Below, one piece after another: positions 40,863 through 49,998 of a stretch of DNA of 64,000 bases. The position numbers and the translations under genes are program-made. This DNA is from Thiosocius sp963753845 (GTDB lineage Bacteria > Pseudomonadota > Gammaproteobacteria > Chromatiales > Chromatiaceae). Under the pieces are notes generated by a model. The model made no database searches. It was not told where the DNA came from and saw nothing but the letters and a program-made list of their open reading frames with translations. Within the stretch, counting starts at the first letter, position 1, and every line of letters begins with the position of its first letter. The DNA lies in the NCBI GenBank assembly GCA_963753845.1, contig CAVWEI010000002.1, forward strand, positions 62,001-126,000, written 5' to 3'.

Positions 40863-43033
40863 GTGCAGAAAGGGTAATGATTTCGCGCCGCGATTTCCTG
40901 ATCGGCAGCGCGATCGCGGGGGCTGGGCTATCGCTTGGTATGTATCTTCCTGTCGGCGGTGTGGCACAGGCAGCGGAAAAAACGCGCGAGGTGAATGCCT
41001 GGGTGGTGATCGAGTCGGACGACAGCGTGATCATCCGCATCGCGCGCTCGGAGATGGGCCAGGGGACGCTCACCGGTCTGGCCCAGATGGTTGCCGAGGA
41101 GCTGGATTGCGACTGGTCCAAGGTCCGCACCGAATACCCGACGCCGGGCCAGAGCCTTGCACGCGATCGGGCCTGGGGCAGTTTTGCAACTGGCGGAAGC
41201 CAGGGTATCCGCGGCAGCCACCAGTATGTGCGCGAAGGCGGCGCGCTGGCGCGTGTGCTATTGATCGAGGCTGCGGCCGAGGCATGGGGGGTGCCGGTGG
41301 ACGAGTGCGCTGCGGCAGCCAGCATCATCACCCACAAACCAAGCGGGCGAACTGTCAGCTATGGCAAGGTCGCTGCAGCGGCCGCCAAGCTGGTGCCTCC
41401 GGTATCGGTGGAACTCAAGGATCCGAAAGACTGGAATCTGATCGGCAAGCCGGTAAAGCGCCTGGATACTCACGACAAGCTGACCGGCGCCCAAGTCTTC
41501 GGTGCCGACCTGCAACTGCCCGGTATGCTCAACGCATCGATCAAGGCTTGCCCGGTTTTCGGTGGCACACTGGCTGCATTCGATGAAACCAAGGTGCGCA
41601 CGATGCCCGGCGTGCGCGCAGTACTGCGCGTCGACGACAACGCGGTCGCGGTGGTCGCGGACACCTGGTGGCAGGCCGATAGCGCACTGAAGGTCCTGCC
41701 GATCACCTGGGACAAGGGTCCGAATGCACAGGTCAGCAGCGAGTCGATTGCGCGGATGCTGAATGAAGGCCTGCACGCCGACGATGCGTTCATCGGTAAT
41801 CAGGCGGGTGATGTCGATGCGGCGCTGAAGGGGGCCGCAAAGACTGTCGAGGCAGTCTACGGTTACCCGTTTCAGCATCACGCCACCATGGAGCCGATGA
41901 ATGCAACGGCGCGCTGGACCCCTGATCGTTGCGAGGTATGGTGTCCGACCCAGAACGGCGAGGCCGCGTTGCAGGCGGCGGCCGAGGCGGCCGGTCTGCC
42001 GGCGAACCGGTGCGAGGTCTACAAGATCCACCTCGGCGGTGGCTTTGGTCGACGCGGCTTCAGCGATTACGTCAAACAGGCCGTTGCGATCGCCAAACAG
42101 CTGCCGGGCACACCGGTCAAGCTGTTGTGGTCGCGCGAGGAGGACATGCTGCATGGTGCTTACCATCCGGTCACGCAGGCCAGGCTGGTCGGAGGGCTGG
42201 ACGCCAATGGTGATTTGGTCGGCCTGCGCGTGCGCATCTCCGGTCAGTCGATTCTGGCAGCCGTGCGCCCGGCAGCCTTGAAAGACGGTGCCGACATGAT
42301 CACCTTTCAGGGCCTGTTGCCGGCGGGCGATCATGCGTTGAGCTACACGGTACCCAACCTGCTGATCGACCATGCGATGCGCAACCCGCCGGTCCCGCCG
42401 GGATTCTGGCGGGGCGTGAACATCAATCACAACGCGATCTATGTCGAGTGTTTTCTCGACGAACTCGCGCATGCGGCAGGTAAGGATCCACTCGCGTTCA
42501 GGCGCAAGCTGATGGCCGATCATCCGAAAAGCCTTGCCGTGCTGAACGCAGCCGCCGAACGGGCCGGCTGGGGTAAGCCGGCCGGCGAGGGCATTCACCG
42601 CGGTCTGGCCGTATGCAAAACCTTCGGCAGTCACGTTGCGGCCTGTGCCGAGGTATCGGTCGATGCCGGGGGCCAGCTCAAGATTCATCGCATCGTCGCG
42701 GCCACCGATACCGGTTACGCGGTAAATCCGCAACAGATCGAAGCGCAGGTCGAGGGTTCGTTCGTATTCGGGTTGTCGGCGATGCTTTATGGCGGCTGCA
42801 CCATTAAAAACGGGAGCGTCGAACAGGAAAACTTCGACAGCTATCCGTCGATGCTGATCCGTGAGATGCCGACGGTCGAGACGATCGTGATGCCGTCGGG
42901 CGGATTCTGGGGCGGCGTCGGTGAGCCTACGATCGCCGTCGCGGCGCCAGCGGTTCTCAATGCGGTGTTCGCCGCGACCGGCAAGCGCGTGCGTCAGCTG
43001 CCACTCAAGCATACCGATCTGCGCGCAGCTTGA
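40859..43033 (+). CDS. Molybdopterin-binding subunit, isoquinoline 1-oxidoreductase/aldehyde dehydrogenase type
   Basis: The 724-residue subunit starts with a twin-arginine signal SRRDFLIGSAIAGAGLSLG, so the complex is probably exported folded to the periplasm. Molybdopterin-binding stretches include RSEMGQGTLTGL, GGGFGRRG, NPPVPPGFWRGV and the C-terminal GGFWGGVGEPTI with the catalytic glutamate in VGEP. Substrates of the family are aldehydes and N-heterocycles; this one is unknown. The frame is open about 100 codons upstream, but the ATG overlapping the small-subunit stop is the natural start. Confidence 0.95.
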   Translation: MSAERVMISRRDFLIGSAIAGAGLSLGMYLPVGGVAQAAEKTREVNAWVVIESDDSVIIRIARSEMGQGTLTGLAQMVAEELDCDWSKVRTEYPTPGQSLARDRAWGSFATGGSQGIRGSHQYVREGGALARVLLIEAAAEAWGVPVDECAAAASIITHKPSGRTVSYGKVAAAAAKLVPPVSVELKDPKDWNLIGKPVKRLDTHDKLTGAQVFGADLQLPGMLNASIKACPVFGGTLAAFDETKVRTMPGVRAVLRVDDNAVAVVADTWWQADSALKVLPITWDKGPNAQVSSESIARMLNEGLHADDAFIGNQAGDVDAALKGAAKTVEAVYGYPFQHHATMEPMNATARWTPDRCEVWCPTQNGEAALQAAAEAAGLPANRCEVYKIHLGGGFGRRGFSDYVKQAVAIAKQLPGTPVKLLWSREEDMLHGAYHPVTQARLVGGLDANGDLVGLRVRISGQSILAAVRPAALKDGADMITFQGLLPAGDHALSYTVPNLLIDHAMRNPPVPPGFWRGVNINHNAIYVECFLDELAHAAGKDPLAFRRKLMADHPKSLAVLNAAAERAGWGKPAGEGIHRGLAVCKTFGSHVAACAEVSVDAGGQLKIHRIVAATDTGYAVNPQQIEAQVEGSFVFGLSAMLYGGCTIKNGSVEQENFDSYPSMLIREMPTVETIVMPSGGFWGGVGEPTIAVAAPAVLNAVFAATGKRVRQLPLKHTDLRAA

Positions 43034-43168
43034 TTCCCGCACGGGAAAACAACGGACCGGGTATGCCAGGGCAGCGATGAAACAGCACTCGATGGCGGGC
43101 GGTGATCGGTCTGGCAAATAAGTGGCAAATAGGCAAATAAGGGTCAGACCACGGTTTCGCGATGCGGG

Positions 43169-44695
43169 CTAGACCCGACAAGAAGCAAGTCGCGTGTTGA
43201 TCCGCAATCGTGCGCGTATCGCACGCGACAAGGCGTCGATGCCAAGATTCAGTAGCGCAGTTATCAAGATGAGCAGGACCGCGCGGTCCAGGCGGATGTC
43301 AGCAAGGGCGCTGTCGATATAAAAACCCAGCGTGGCTATACCCAGAATGCCGAGTATGGCCGTCTCACGCATGATGACCTCCCAACGATAGAACAGGAAC
43401 GCCAGGAACTGGCCGTATACCCGCGGCAAGATCTCAAATGCGTAGCGGTTCAGTCCCTTGCTGCTATCCGGGCGTAGGAGTACCTCGTCGCTGTAGCGTC
43501 CAAGCAGGTGTCCAATGATGGCGCCGTTGTGCAACGACAAAGCGACGATTGCCGGCAGCATCGATGGGCCCCAGAAATGCAGAAATACGTATACGAGAAT
43601 GAACTCAGGGGTGGAACGCACGATCACGAGAAACAGATGCCCCAAGGTGCGCGCGAAACGGCCAAAAAACTTTTCCGAGATGATTGGAAAAAGGGCCAGT
43701 GCCAGAAACGCCGTACCCACCAGCGCGATCTGTGTCAGCAGTACGGTCGCAACAATGCCGGGTAAGGCCTGATCTGTGAGCAGCATCGCGAACCAGTCGC
43801 CGAGGTTGGTCCAGGTCTGGGCGTCCAACAGGCTACCGTGGCGTATCGGCGACGGCACGATGTCTTCGGTGAAGAATCGCCTGATGTTCTCCAGCCGAAT
43901 GTCGGAAGCCCCACCCAGCAAGAACGGTGCGATGAGCAAATAGATACCCAACAGTTTGGGTTTCAGCCACAGGCGCAGGGTCGCAATTATGACGTAAAAG
44001 ATAATGAGTAACGCCGAGGCCTCTGAATAGTTACCTTCATTGAATGCCGTCTCCAGGTAGTAACCGAGCGTCGGCAGGCCAACGAAACCCAGTACAGCAC
44101 TGGACCGCAGCCCGCACTCGAAGCGGTACCCGGTGTAGTTCTTGATGTGGACCCAGGCGTCCGGCAGGCGCACATAAAAAAACGTCGATATGGTCGATGC
44201 GTTTCCCGGTAGCGCTTTCAGCGCCAACGGTTGCGCCTCCTCCAGGGTCTCGGCATAGACTTTGGCGCAGATGCCCGCAAAAGGAATCGCGATGGCGAGT
44301 ACACCGGTGAGCGGCGACAGCCCGAGCATCTGCAGAAAGATCAGAGCCCAAAACAGTTCATGGATGGATCGCGCGAAAGCACAGGCCCATCGCACCGGAC
44401 CGAGATGGAAGAATTGGGCCAACACGAAGCCGCTGACAGCCGCCAATGCGACACCGACGAGTGCAAAGGCCACGGTTTGCAGGATTGCCTTCCCGATCGT
44501 CTCGACGGCCAGAAAGTCTGGCGTGAGTGCGCCCCAGACCATACGTTTGATTTCGGACCAGGGGTCGACGGTGGAAATCGATACATCGGCGAAAAACAGA
44601 CAGACGGCCGCAATTGCGACGAACACGAAACTGATGGTGACGGTCGAGGAGTAGCGCGGCCGCAGGCCACTCACGGCATCAGCGGCGAGCGGCAT
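43169..44695 (-). CDS. PhnE-like ABC permease, fused two-domain form
   Basis: The 508-residue protein carries two membrane permease domains in tandem. Each has the BPD-transport loop: ETLEEAQPLALKALPGNAST in the first half and the corresponding LLRPDSSKGLNRYAFEILP in the second. The usual PhnE is about 260 residues and acts as a dimer, so this is a single-chain dimer. The start at 44695 overlaps the ATPase gene by 17 bases. The order binding protein, ATPase, permease in one leftward operon is that of PhnDCE-type importers of phosphonate, phosphite or related oxyanions. Confidence 0.92.
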   Translation of the reverse strand: MPLAADAVSGLRPRYSSTVTISFVFVAIAAVCLFFADVSISTVDPWSEIKRMVWGALTPDFLAVETIGKAILQTVAFALVGVALAAVSGFVLAQFFHLGPVRWACAFARSIHELFWALIFLQMLGLSPLTGVLAIAIPFAGICAKVYAETLEEAQPLALKALPGNASTISTFFYVRLPDAWVHIKNYTGYRFECGLRSSAVLGFVGLPTLGYYLETAFNEGNYSEASALLIIFYVIIATLRLWLKPKLLGIYLLIAPFLLGGASDIRLENIRRFFTEDIVPSPIRHGSLLDAQTWTNLGDWFAMLLTDQALPGIVATVLLTQIALVGTAFLALALFPIISEKFFGRFARTLGHLFLVIVRSTPEFILVYVFLHFWGPSMLPAIVALSLHNGAIIGHLLGRYSDEVLLRPDSSKGLNRYAFEILPRVYGQFLAFLFYRWEVIMRETAILGILGIATLGFYIDSALADIRLDRAVLLILITALLNLGIDALSRAIRARLRINTRLASCRV

Positions 44696-45350
44696 CGCTA
44701 TCCCCGTATAAAAAGTCCAGATCAGCGATGCCCAAGCCTGCACTCGGGCGGTCGAAGGCAATACGACCTTGCTTCAGACCTATGATGCGCGAAGAGTAGC
44801 GAAGGGCCAACTCCACATCGTGCATAGCGAGAACCACAGTGTCGAAGTGATCATGCAGGGCATCCAAAACTGTGCGTGCCTGGTGAATGTCGACTGCAGA
44901 CACCGGCTCGTCGGCCAAGACCAGGTCGCCGCCCTGATGAAGCGCGCGACACAAGCCAACCCGCTGCTGTTGCCCCCCAGACAGCGCACCGGCCGGTTCG
45001 AATAGTTTTTCTTCCAGCCCCAATCGCGCAACCAGCGGGCGGATCGAGGCTATTTCCCGGCGGCGTGGCCAGGCGAGATTGAGCAGGTTGTACCAGGTAG
45101 GGTGCTGATGCAGACGCCCCATGTAGATGTTGTGGAAAACGCTCAAAGACGCGACCAGACCGGGATTCTGCGGCACCAGCGCGACCCGCTCCTGCAATCG
45201 CGCCTGCAACGCCGTTAGCAGGGTGGATTTGCCCGCGCCACTCTCACCCACCAGGGCGATGCGGTCTCCGGCCTTTATGGACAACGAGACATCGCGCAGG
45301 ACAGGTTCACTGCCGTAGCCAAGATTCTCGCTGACGAGTTCTACGAGCAA
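44679..45350 (-). CDS. PhnC-like ABC transporter ATPase
   Basis: The 223-residue ATPase has Walker A GESGAGKST, Q-loop LVPQNPGL, signature LSGGQQQRVGLCRALH, Walker B DLVLADEPVSAVD and the switch histidine in LAMHDVELAL. It follows the binding protein gene by seven bases and overlaps the permease by 17. It energises import by the fused permease. Confidence 0.95.
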   Translation of the reverse strand: MLVELVSENLGYGSEPVLRDVSLSIKAGDRIALVGESGAGKSTLLTALQARLQERVALVPQNPGLVASLSVFHNIYMGRLHQHPTWYNLLNLAWPRRREIASIRPLVARLGLEEKLFEPAGALSGGQQQRVGLCRALHQGGDLVLADEPVSAVDIHQARTVLDALHDHFDTVVLAMHDVELALRYSSRIIGLKQGRIAFDRPSAGLGIADLDFLYGDSDAARR

Positions 45351-45357
45351 CCGGCAA

Positions 45358-46227
45358 TCAATCGATCAATTTGATTTCGCGGGCCACGTCCAAGATAGGC
45401 TGAAAGTCCGAATTCGAAGCGGGTATGAAACCGCTGCGAGGAAACGAAGCCAGCAGATCCGGGTCTCGCATGTTCAGTAGCGCCGCCTGCACCTTTGCCT
45501 TGAAGCCGGCACCCCAACGGGCGTCCACATCGCCGCGGATGGACCATTGATAGTCCGGATACGGTGGCGTCTTCCAGATCACGGAAACCTTTTGCGGGTC
45601 AACCTTGCCTTCCTGCAGGTCCGTATCCCAAACCTTGAAGTTGACCGCACCCACCTGATAGGCACCCGACTGCACCAGGGCGATCGTCTTTGAGTGATTT
45701 CCGCTGAAGCCCACCTTTTCAAACACTTCTTCGGGGGCTTTACCGAAGTGCTGACGTATGTAGTACTCCGGCATCAGCCGACCAGACGTCGAACCCTTCG
45801 AGCCGAAGGTAAACACCTTGCCCGCGATCCCTTCCGGAAAGGCTTCTGAAGCCGTGAGCCCCGTGCTCGCGTGAGCGATGAAGTATGTCTCGAAAGCTGG
45901 ATCTTCGACGCCCTGCGCGATTGCCTCCGAGCCGTCTACCAATTGGCGGGCACGCACCCCGGACAGGCCTCCAAACCAGGCAAGTTGCACCTGGTCGTTA
46001 CGGAAGGCGGTCACGGCTGCCGCGTATGATTTCACTGGGATATATTGGGTTTCCACACCCAACTCCTTGGTGAGATACACGGCGACTTTGTCAAACCGCT
46101 CACGAAGACGCGCTTCGTCCTGATCGGGGATCGCCGTGAACACAAAAGTATCCGCGGCCAGCACGGACGTAGCCAGCAAGGCCATAAACAGGCCTGCAAC
46201 TATTCTATTTCCAGGATTCTTTGACAC
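45358..46227 (-). CDS. PhnD-like periplasmic binding protein (phosphonate or possibly selenate-type)
   Basis: The product has a signal peptide (VSKNPGNRIVAGLFMALLAT, cleavage near VLAA) and the PhnD fold with FTAIPDQDEARLRERFDKVA, WFGGLSGVRARQLV, FTFGSKGSTSGRL and VQSGAYQVGAVN. The GSKGSTSGR loop is the anion-binding site. I recall closely similar sequences annotated as putative selenate-binding proteins, so oxyanion import is as likely as phosphonate import. An ATG at 46236 opens the frame, but GGAGG abuts it; the GTG at 46227, nine bases behind GGAGGA, has the better spacing and is chosen. Confidence 0.92.
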   Translation of the reverse strand: MSKNPGNRIVAGLFMALLATSVLAADTFVFTAIPDQDEARLRERFDKVAVYLTKELGVETQYIPVKSYAAAVTAFRNDQVQLAWFGGLSGVRARQLVDGSEAIAQGVEDPAFETYFIAHASTGLTASEAFPEGIAGKVFTFGSKGSTSGRLMPEYYIRQHFGKAPEEVFEKVGFSGNHSKTIALVQSGAYQVGAVNFKVWDTDLQEGKVDPQKVSVIWKTPPYPDYQWSIRGDVDARWGAGFKAKVQAALLNMRDPDLLASFPRSGFIPASNSDFQPILDVAREIKLID

Positions 46228-46439
46228 GATGCACATTCCTCCGATACCAAGATTCGATTCGAGACACGAGAGACATTAGATACACAGTGCGCGCCTGGCA
46301 ACCGTAAAGCACCCGCGTGCGACGTGATTTGACCTTGCTTTGGCTGGGGTCATTCGGTGTGTGGTTTAGGTAACCGCCAAGTCTGCTAACGAAAACAAAT
46401 GCAGCACCGAGCCCTTTTTGCCCTGACTCGCCGAGTGAA

Positions 46440-46730
46440 TTCCTCTTCACTGCCTTTTCATGAGCGCCATCTTTGAATAGCCTCAGCACGGCACTGATCA
46501 TCGAAACCAGTCCGGCCGCCGCGTATGGCACTGCTTTAATCATCAGCATCGCCGCCCACAGGCGCCGGTCGGGCAGGGCACCGTCCTCGCGCCAGGGCAC
46601 GGCGACTGAGCCGGTCATAAGGGCGGTGAGGAGCAGCACTTCCTCACGCGCGTCGCGCAGGGCGCGTAGCAGCCCCCTGTGTCGCGGTGTCCTTCGGTGT
46701 GCGAAAGAAGCCGATGCCGCGACTCACGCA
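46440..46730 (-). pseudogene. C-terminal remnant of a membrane GT2 glycosyltransferase
   Basis: Leftward translation gives RGIGFFRTPKDTATQG and, after a frame change in a run of five G (about 46673-46677), GLLRALRDAREEVLLLTAL followed by two hydrophobic helices (WAAMLMIKAVPYAAAGLVSMI). The FFRTPK motif and following helices are typical of the C-terminus of polytopic family 2 glycosyltransferases. The catalytic domain is absent. The structured element copy 2 lies about 170 bp upstream of this fragment and may mark the site of rearrangement. Confidence 0.55.
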
Positions 46731-46899
46731 AGTGGTCAGTATCACGGGGCTCGCCAAACCGTGGTGCCCGCTCGGGCGCTAAGTAAATCCGCTCAGTGTG
46801 CGCTCGACATTCTTTGGCAGCGGCTACATCGCGGAAGGGGTGCGGCGCTGACATGCCCCCGGAGCGCCCGATCGCGAGCTGCAGCGATCATGCGGCTTG

Positions 46900-47168
46900 C
46901 TAGTGGGCCAAGCGGATAATTCTGTAACGCTCAGCCACGGCACAAGCATTGTGGGTAAGGCGCAGTCCGCAGGGAATGGCATGCCCTTTTCAAGGACTGC
47001 AACACAGCCCACGATGCTTGTGCCGTGGCCCTCCGGGAGCCGCTGTGCGAGCGCGACTCGGTGTTGCGTTTCTTGCCAAGGGGGGCAGCCATTGCCTGCG
47101 AAACGCGCCTTGACTCGCACTCGCACAGTGGCTCTGAGCGTTACAGAATTATCCGCTTGGCCCACTAG
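46900..47168. mobile_element. 269-bp cloverleaf-forming element, copy 2
   Basis: The ends are perfect 35-bp inverted repeats beginning CTAGTGGGCCAAGCGG (46900-46934, 47134-47168). Arm 1 pairs 46934-46955 with 47008-47029 (21 of 22); its inner stem is GCAGTCC/GGACTGC (46962-46968, 46994-47000). Arm 2 pairs 47039-47059 with 47112-47132 (18 of 21); its inner stem is GCGTTTC/GAAACGC (47066-47072, 47100-47106). The loop of arm 1 read on the minus strand, TTGAAAAGGGCATGCCATTC, matches that of copy 1. No gene is encoded. Confidence 0.88.
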
Positions 47169-47179
47169 GGTATGAAAAT

Positions 47180-48610
47180 TCAACCCGACGCATTTTCGGC
47201 CCGCATAGCGGCTGGCCACGCATCGCCGTTTTGGGTGAATCCCGGCAAGTCGGTCGCATGTTCGACGTAGGGTGCAGTCCAGCCGAGCGTCGAGCTGGCG
47301 TGTTCGCAGCGCCGCGCGAGGTCTGCGGGACTGTCTCCGCCCAGATGAACAATGCCGAAGCGATAGCTCCCCAACCACTTGAAATCCCGTTGGATCTGAC
47401 TGGATAACTTCGGAAACTGCAACAGCAATCCATCCGGGAATGCGACGCTGAAGGCGCGTTGTTGAGATGCCGTCGGCATAGGAACCAGGGTGGTCGGATC
47501 GAAACTTCGATACACGAAACTGGACGCGCAGGCCGCGGTCGGCTCTTTCGTGGGCAGTGTTGCCGGGTCAATGCCGTGACTCAGGGCCATAGCCATTTCG
47601 TGCAGCTTTATTCCGTCGACCCGGGCGTACAGGTCGGAAAACTGTGCGGCCATCCTTGGGTTGAACTCGATGACCTTGAGCTGGCCACTCCGTTCATCAA
47701 GCACGAATTCCATATTGAACAACCCATGGGTGAAACCGACCTCCTGCAAGAATCGAGCGGCGATCGCCTCGGCCTTTTTCTGCAGCTTCTCGGGGAGGAG
47801 ACTCGGATAGTCCCAGCGCATGAACGCATCAGTGCCGGGGTACATGATGGCGTCCACAATACCCAGGCGGCGGACGCTGCCATTGAAACAATAGCCGTCC
47901 AGACAGTATTGAGGGCCTCGCAGGCTCTCTTCGAGCATCAGGCTGTGGGCCGTACCTGCGTTTGGCAGCCGTCTGCGCGCGATCTTTTCGAAGGGCTCCA
48001 CAAGATTACGGATAATCCACAGTTCCCGCCTGCTGAACCGTGTGTGGTCGAAAAGAGCCTCGCGACTGTGGACCGTCCTGGCCAAAACGGAGAAGGCCGC
48101 CTTGACGGGTTTGACGAAGGTTGGATAGTCGAGCCCTTCGGGAATGTCGGCATCGTACGCTGCCTGCAGTCTGCGGAACGGGACGTTGGCTTCCGGCGCA
48201 ACGCGTTCCAGGACCTCTCGAGCATAAAGCTTGTGCTGACAAGCGAGTACGGCCTCCACGGGGGTACCCGGCCATCGCATCTTTTCCGCCACCAGGGCGG
48301 CACAGAGTGCGCCGAACTGTTCATGGTTGCTGACCACAGCTCCTGCACCCTGCACCTTGGCTCGTAGCGCTGCGAGGCTGCTGAAGCGATCCATATTGAA
48401 CCATGCCAGTCGTGCATTGCTCGGGAAGCTGAACAAATCGAATCCGGCATGCATCTGTGGCCACTCCCGCGATAGCTTTCGAAATTCGATGCCATCCCAG
48501 TCGTAACTAAAAAGCACCAAGGTCTTGTTGCGCTTCACGGCGTGTCCATTGCGTCGGTCTTCGGGAAATGTCCGTCGCGTTGCGGCAGGCTTGGTATGGC
48601 CGGCTACCAT
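47180..48610 (-). CDS. ATP-grasp family protein
   Basis: The product from the ATG at 48610 is 476 residues. It has the ATP-grasp plan: an N-terminal Rossmann-like part (KTLVLFSYDWDGIEF), a lysine-containing strand DYPTFVKPVKAAFS, and the C-terminal metal/ATP residues in FNMEFVLDERSGQLKVIEFNPRMAAQF. The family joins a carboxylate to an amine or thiol through an acyl phosphate; the substrate is unknown. No partner gene for peptide or amino-acid ligation is adjacent. A GTG at 48538 (before KRNKTLVLFS) is an alternative start. It ends 12 bases from the structured element. Confidence 0.85.
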   Translation of the reverse strand: MVAGHTKPAATRRTFPEDRRNGHAVKRNKTLVLFSYDWDGIEFRKLSREWPQMHAGFDLFSFPSNARLAWFNMDRFSSLAALRAKVQGAGAVVSNHEQFGALCAALVAEKMRWPGTPVEAVLACQHKLYAREVLERVAPEANVPFRRLQAAYDADIPEGLDYPTFVKPVKAAFSVLARTVHSREALFDHTRFSRRELWIIRNLVEPFEKIARRRLPNAGTAHSLMLEESLRGPQYCLDGYCFNGSVRRLGIVDAIMYPGTDAFMRWDYPSLLPEKLQKKAEAIAARFLQEVGFTHGLFNMEFVLDERSGQLKVIEFNPRMAAQFSDLYARVDGIKLHEMAMALSHGIDPATLPTKEPTAACASSFVYRSFDPTTLVPMPTASQQRAFSVAFPDGLLLQFPKLSSQIQRDFKWLGSYRFGIVHLGGDSPADLARRCEHASSTLGWTAPYVEHATDLPGFTQNGDAWPAAMRAENASG

Positions 48611-48987
48611 CGGGAGAGACGTCCTGCTCTGATCACGGTGCGTTTTGACCTCGTTTCTCTGCTTGTTCCGGTTAGGGTTTAGCGGTCTCAATCGCAACCT
48701 GTAGCGGTCTTAAAGAATATCAGATCGTACACAAGGTACGCGCACACCACGTCATCGATCAACCGGGTCCAAGCGGTGGTTTCAGCGGCCGGTGAAAAAC
48801 CCGTTTGGCGCGTTGGACGATGCCGGCCAAGGCTATTCGGCCACCGACATGACCCTGGGGATGGCGCCTCGAATCCCTGCACCGTCACCGAGCCGGTCAA
48901 GCCGCCGTTGTGTATCCCCGGGCTTGTTCGGGCAAGGTGGGCGGGCCGAGCTCTGCGTTAGAGCAGAGACATCAGGCCATTGAAACA

Positions 48988-49770
48988 ATGACCGGAAATC
49001 TCGCGGTCTTATTGCGACTCTTGTTAACAGTAACCTTTTCACGCAAACTCGAAAATGCTGAATGCAACGGCGAATTGGGCCCGCCATCATGTACCTTTCC
49101 GACTCGCCCGGTCAGTGCAGGTGAGGTTTTGACCCAGCGTTCCGATGCGCCCAATACGGCGGAAGCCGTTCGCCTTTATCGGGATCATGCCGACGGCTAC
49201 GATGCCTCGGCGCGGCGCACGATGTGGATGCGCGCGCGTACAATCGAGAAACTCGACTTGCGTCCCGGGGGCCGTGTCCTGGACGTGGCCTGCGGCACGG
49301 GCCTGAGCTTTACACTCCTGCGCGAAGCAGTCGGCCCCGAAGGTGAGGTTGTTGGCATCGAAGTCAGCCCGGAAATGATCAATCTTGCCCGGCAGCGGGT
49401 CACCGAGGCCGGCTGGCAAAATGTCACGCTGTTGGAGTCGTCGATCGAGTCGGCCGACATCCCCGGGCCGCTCGACGCTGTCCTTTTTCATTTCACTCAC
49501 GACGTAATGCGCTCTGCTGCAGCGCTCGAGCGGATATTCGCCGCTGCGCGCCCGGATGCCCGAATTGCCATTGCCGGCATGAAATACGCGCCTTGGTGGA
49601 TGGCACCAGTCAACGTCATAGTACGTGCCCAGGCGCGCCCCTACATGACCACCTTCGAAGGTCTGGACAAGCCCTGGGACCTGGCATTGCCCTATCTCCG
49701 GGGGTTCGAGCGGCGCTCGGTGCTGTTCGGCACCGGCTACATCGGCTGGGGTCGGGTTCACAAAGCGTAA
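48988..49770 (+). CDS. Class I SAM-dependent methyltransferase
   Basis: The SAM-binding motif I is VLDVACGTGLSFTLL and motif II is EVVGIEVSPEMINLAR; the region FHFTHDVMRS replaces the usual post-motif. This is a UbiE-like Methyltransf_25/11 fold of about 215 residues starting around QRSDAPNTAEAVRLYRDHADGYD. The ATG at 48988 adds a hydrophobic leader that is not typical; a TTG at 49129 (preceded by AGGTGAGG) would give the family-sized protein, so the start is uncertain. No co-directional neighbour overlaps it. The 377 bp before it (48611-48987) hold no gene I can support. Confidence 0.8.
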   Translation: MTGNLAVLLRLLLTVTFSRKLENAECNGELGPPSCTFPTRPVSAGEVLTQRSDAPNTAEAVRLYRDHADGYDASARRTMWMRARTIEKLDLRPGGRVLDVACGTGLSFTLLREAVGPEGEVVGIEVSPEMINLARQRVTEAGWQNVTLLESSIESADIPGPLDAVLFHFTHDVMRSAAALERIFAAARPDARIAIAGMKYAPWWMAPVNVIVRAQARPYMTTFEGLDKPWDLALPYLRGFERRSVLFGTGYIGWGRVHKA

Positions 49771-49998
49771 GGAGCCGCATTCGCCCCCAGCAATGGCCGC
49801 CGGTAATCTGTTTGGCCGATGCTCGCCATGAACTGCATGACGTCGTGCAAGCGTGTTCGGGATTCGCACCAGGTTCACTGTGACAATCCAACATAAAGCC
49901 CAAGATTTTCGAGGGTTGGTGACCAACAGTCGTCTGATAGCTTGCGCATGCTAAGTTCTTTGCTTCATCTGCCAGGCTGCATCAGTCCGGAACCAACC

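Noticed and set aside
41258..43117. 619-codon minus-strand frame
   Set aside because: It is antisense to the molybdopterin-binding subunit and has a histidine/arginine-rich composition typical of shadow frames.
46205..46639. 144-codon minus-strand frame as an intact gene
   Set aside because: Its front matches only the end of a glycosyltransferase and the reading frame changes upstream, so it is treated as a remnant.
48611..48987. Short frames in the gap between the ATP-grasp gene and the methyltransferase
   Set aside because: None has a start signal or recognisable pattern; treated as non-coding.
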